From JASFYU01 sp045046905 (GTDB lineage: Bacteria; Bacteroidota; Bacteroidia; Flavobacteriales; Flavobacteriaceae), in the NCBI GenBank assembly GCA_045046905.1, contig JASFYU010000154.1, forward strand, positions 1 to 6,226: a stretch of DNA of 6,226 bases. The letters run 5' to 3'. Shown in pieces: positions 5,904-6,226 of the stretch (positions are counted from its first letter, which is position 1; each line of letters opens with the position of its first letter). Below the pieces are notes generated by a model. It was given only the letters and a program-made list of their open reading frames with translations. It had not been told where the DNA came from and did not search any database. Made by a program: the position numbers and the translations under genes.

Positions 5904-6226
5904 TTAACGATAAGACCTAAAACCTTCTATCACCACCGACGCCAAAATCAAAATTCCTCCAAAAATAGTGGGCAATGATGGTATTTCTGACAGAAGAAAA
6001 GCCCCTATGATTATGCCATATACGGGCTGAATACTACTCAATATACTTACTGTGGTTATTGAGAAATGTTTGAAGGTATTAATAAACAAGGTATGACCCA
6101 AAACAGTCGTGATAACGACCAGACCTATAAGCCCTTTCCATTCTGGAATAACTGCATTCAAATCATATATAAAGTATGCCGGAAAAAGCAGTACACAAAC
6201 AACCGCCAATTGGTACCCCATAAGAA
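5904..6226 (-). CDS. EamA/DMT-family transporter, C-terminal part (5' end outside the window)
   Basis: Inner-membrane permease of the drug/metabolite transporter superfamily; the substrate cannot be predicted. The frame is open through the right edge: Met at 6221 is preceded by CTT and further coding bases, so it is probably internal, not the start. About 106 residues are visible of a protein that usually has 280-300 residues and ten transmembrane helices in two EamA repeats. The visible part holds four hydrophobic segments: LAVVCVLLFPAYFIY, LIGLVVITTVLGHTLFINTF, VSILSSIQPVYGIIIGAFLL and TIFGGILILASVVIEGF. They fit helices 7-10. The motif with SIQPVYGIIIGAFLLSE followed by a short loop and a Gly-rich last helix is typical of the second EamA repeat (LxPVxAxxxxxxxLxE pattern). 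The short basic tail GFRSYR ends at the TAA 5906-5904. It is convergent with the pseudouridine synthase gene. Confidence 0.88.
   Translation of the reverse strand, partial: LMGYQLAVVCVLLFPAYFIYDLNAVIPEWKGLIGLVVITTVLGHTLFINTFKHFSITTVSILSSIQPVYGIIIGAFLLSEIPSLPTIFGGILILASVVIEGFRSYR

Noticed and set aside
1..6226. CRISPR array, tRNA, rRNA, insertion sequence or defence cassette
   Set aside because: No regularly spaced direct repeats, cloverleaf with CCA-end context, transposase motif or defence-type domain was seen on either strand.

Overview
This 6.2 kb window looks like ordinary chromosomal DNA from a marine-type member of the Flavobacteriaceae (Bacteroidota). The grounds are low G+C, no Shine-Dalgarno sequences ahead of the genes, promoter boxes of the Bacteroidota TAnnTTTG type, a DnaK with the GGGTHDVS variant and an EEVK end, and a DUF1080 protein with an exported leader. 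The family-level assignment is inference from protein style, not from a database comparison.

Layout: (1) 1-1910, minus strand: dnaK, essentially complete; only the last base of its stop codon lies outside the window. (2) 1911-2366: a 456-base intergenic stretch with a candidate dnaK promoter, a near-perfect hairpin with 26-base arms, a strong terminator-like hairpin that faces the plus strand where no gene precedes it, and a series of smaller stem-loops. (3) 2367-3317, minus: a secreted DUF1080 (3-keto-disaccharide hydrolase-like) protein with an additional N-terminal beta-rich region. (4) 3423-3877, minus: a small secreted NTF2-like (SnoaL/lumazine-binding type) protein whose signal-peptide start is out of frame with the rest by one base at a run of six T. 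(5) 4082-4900, plus: panB, the first step of pantothenate synthesis. (6) 5041-5751, plus: an RluA-family RNA pseudouridine synthase with no ATG start. (7) 5904 to the right edge, minus: the C-terminal half of an EamA/DMT-family transporter.

The genes do not form one pathway. dnaK is a stand-alone housekeeping chaperone gene here, without grpE or dnaJ beside it in the window. The NTF2-like and DUF1080 genes run in the same direction 105 bases apart and both encode exported proteins, so a shared envelope role is possible, although the DUF1080 gene has its own good promoter box. panB and the pseudouridine synthase are co-directional with a 140-base gap. I do not see a defence system, mobile element, CRISPR array, tRNA or rRNA. 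The points most worth checking are the split signal peptide at 3848-3877 and the hairpin-plus-terminator block at 1969-2075 next to dnaK.
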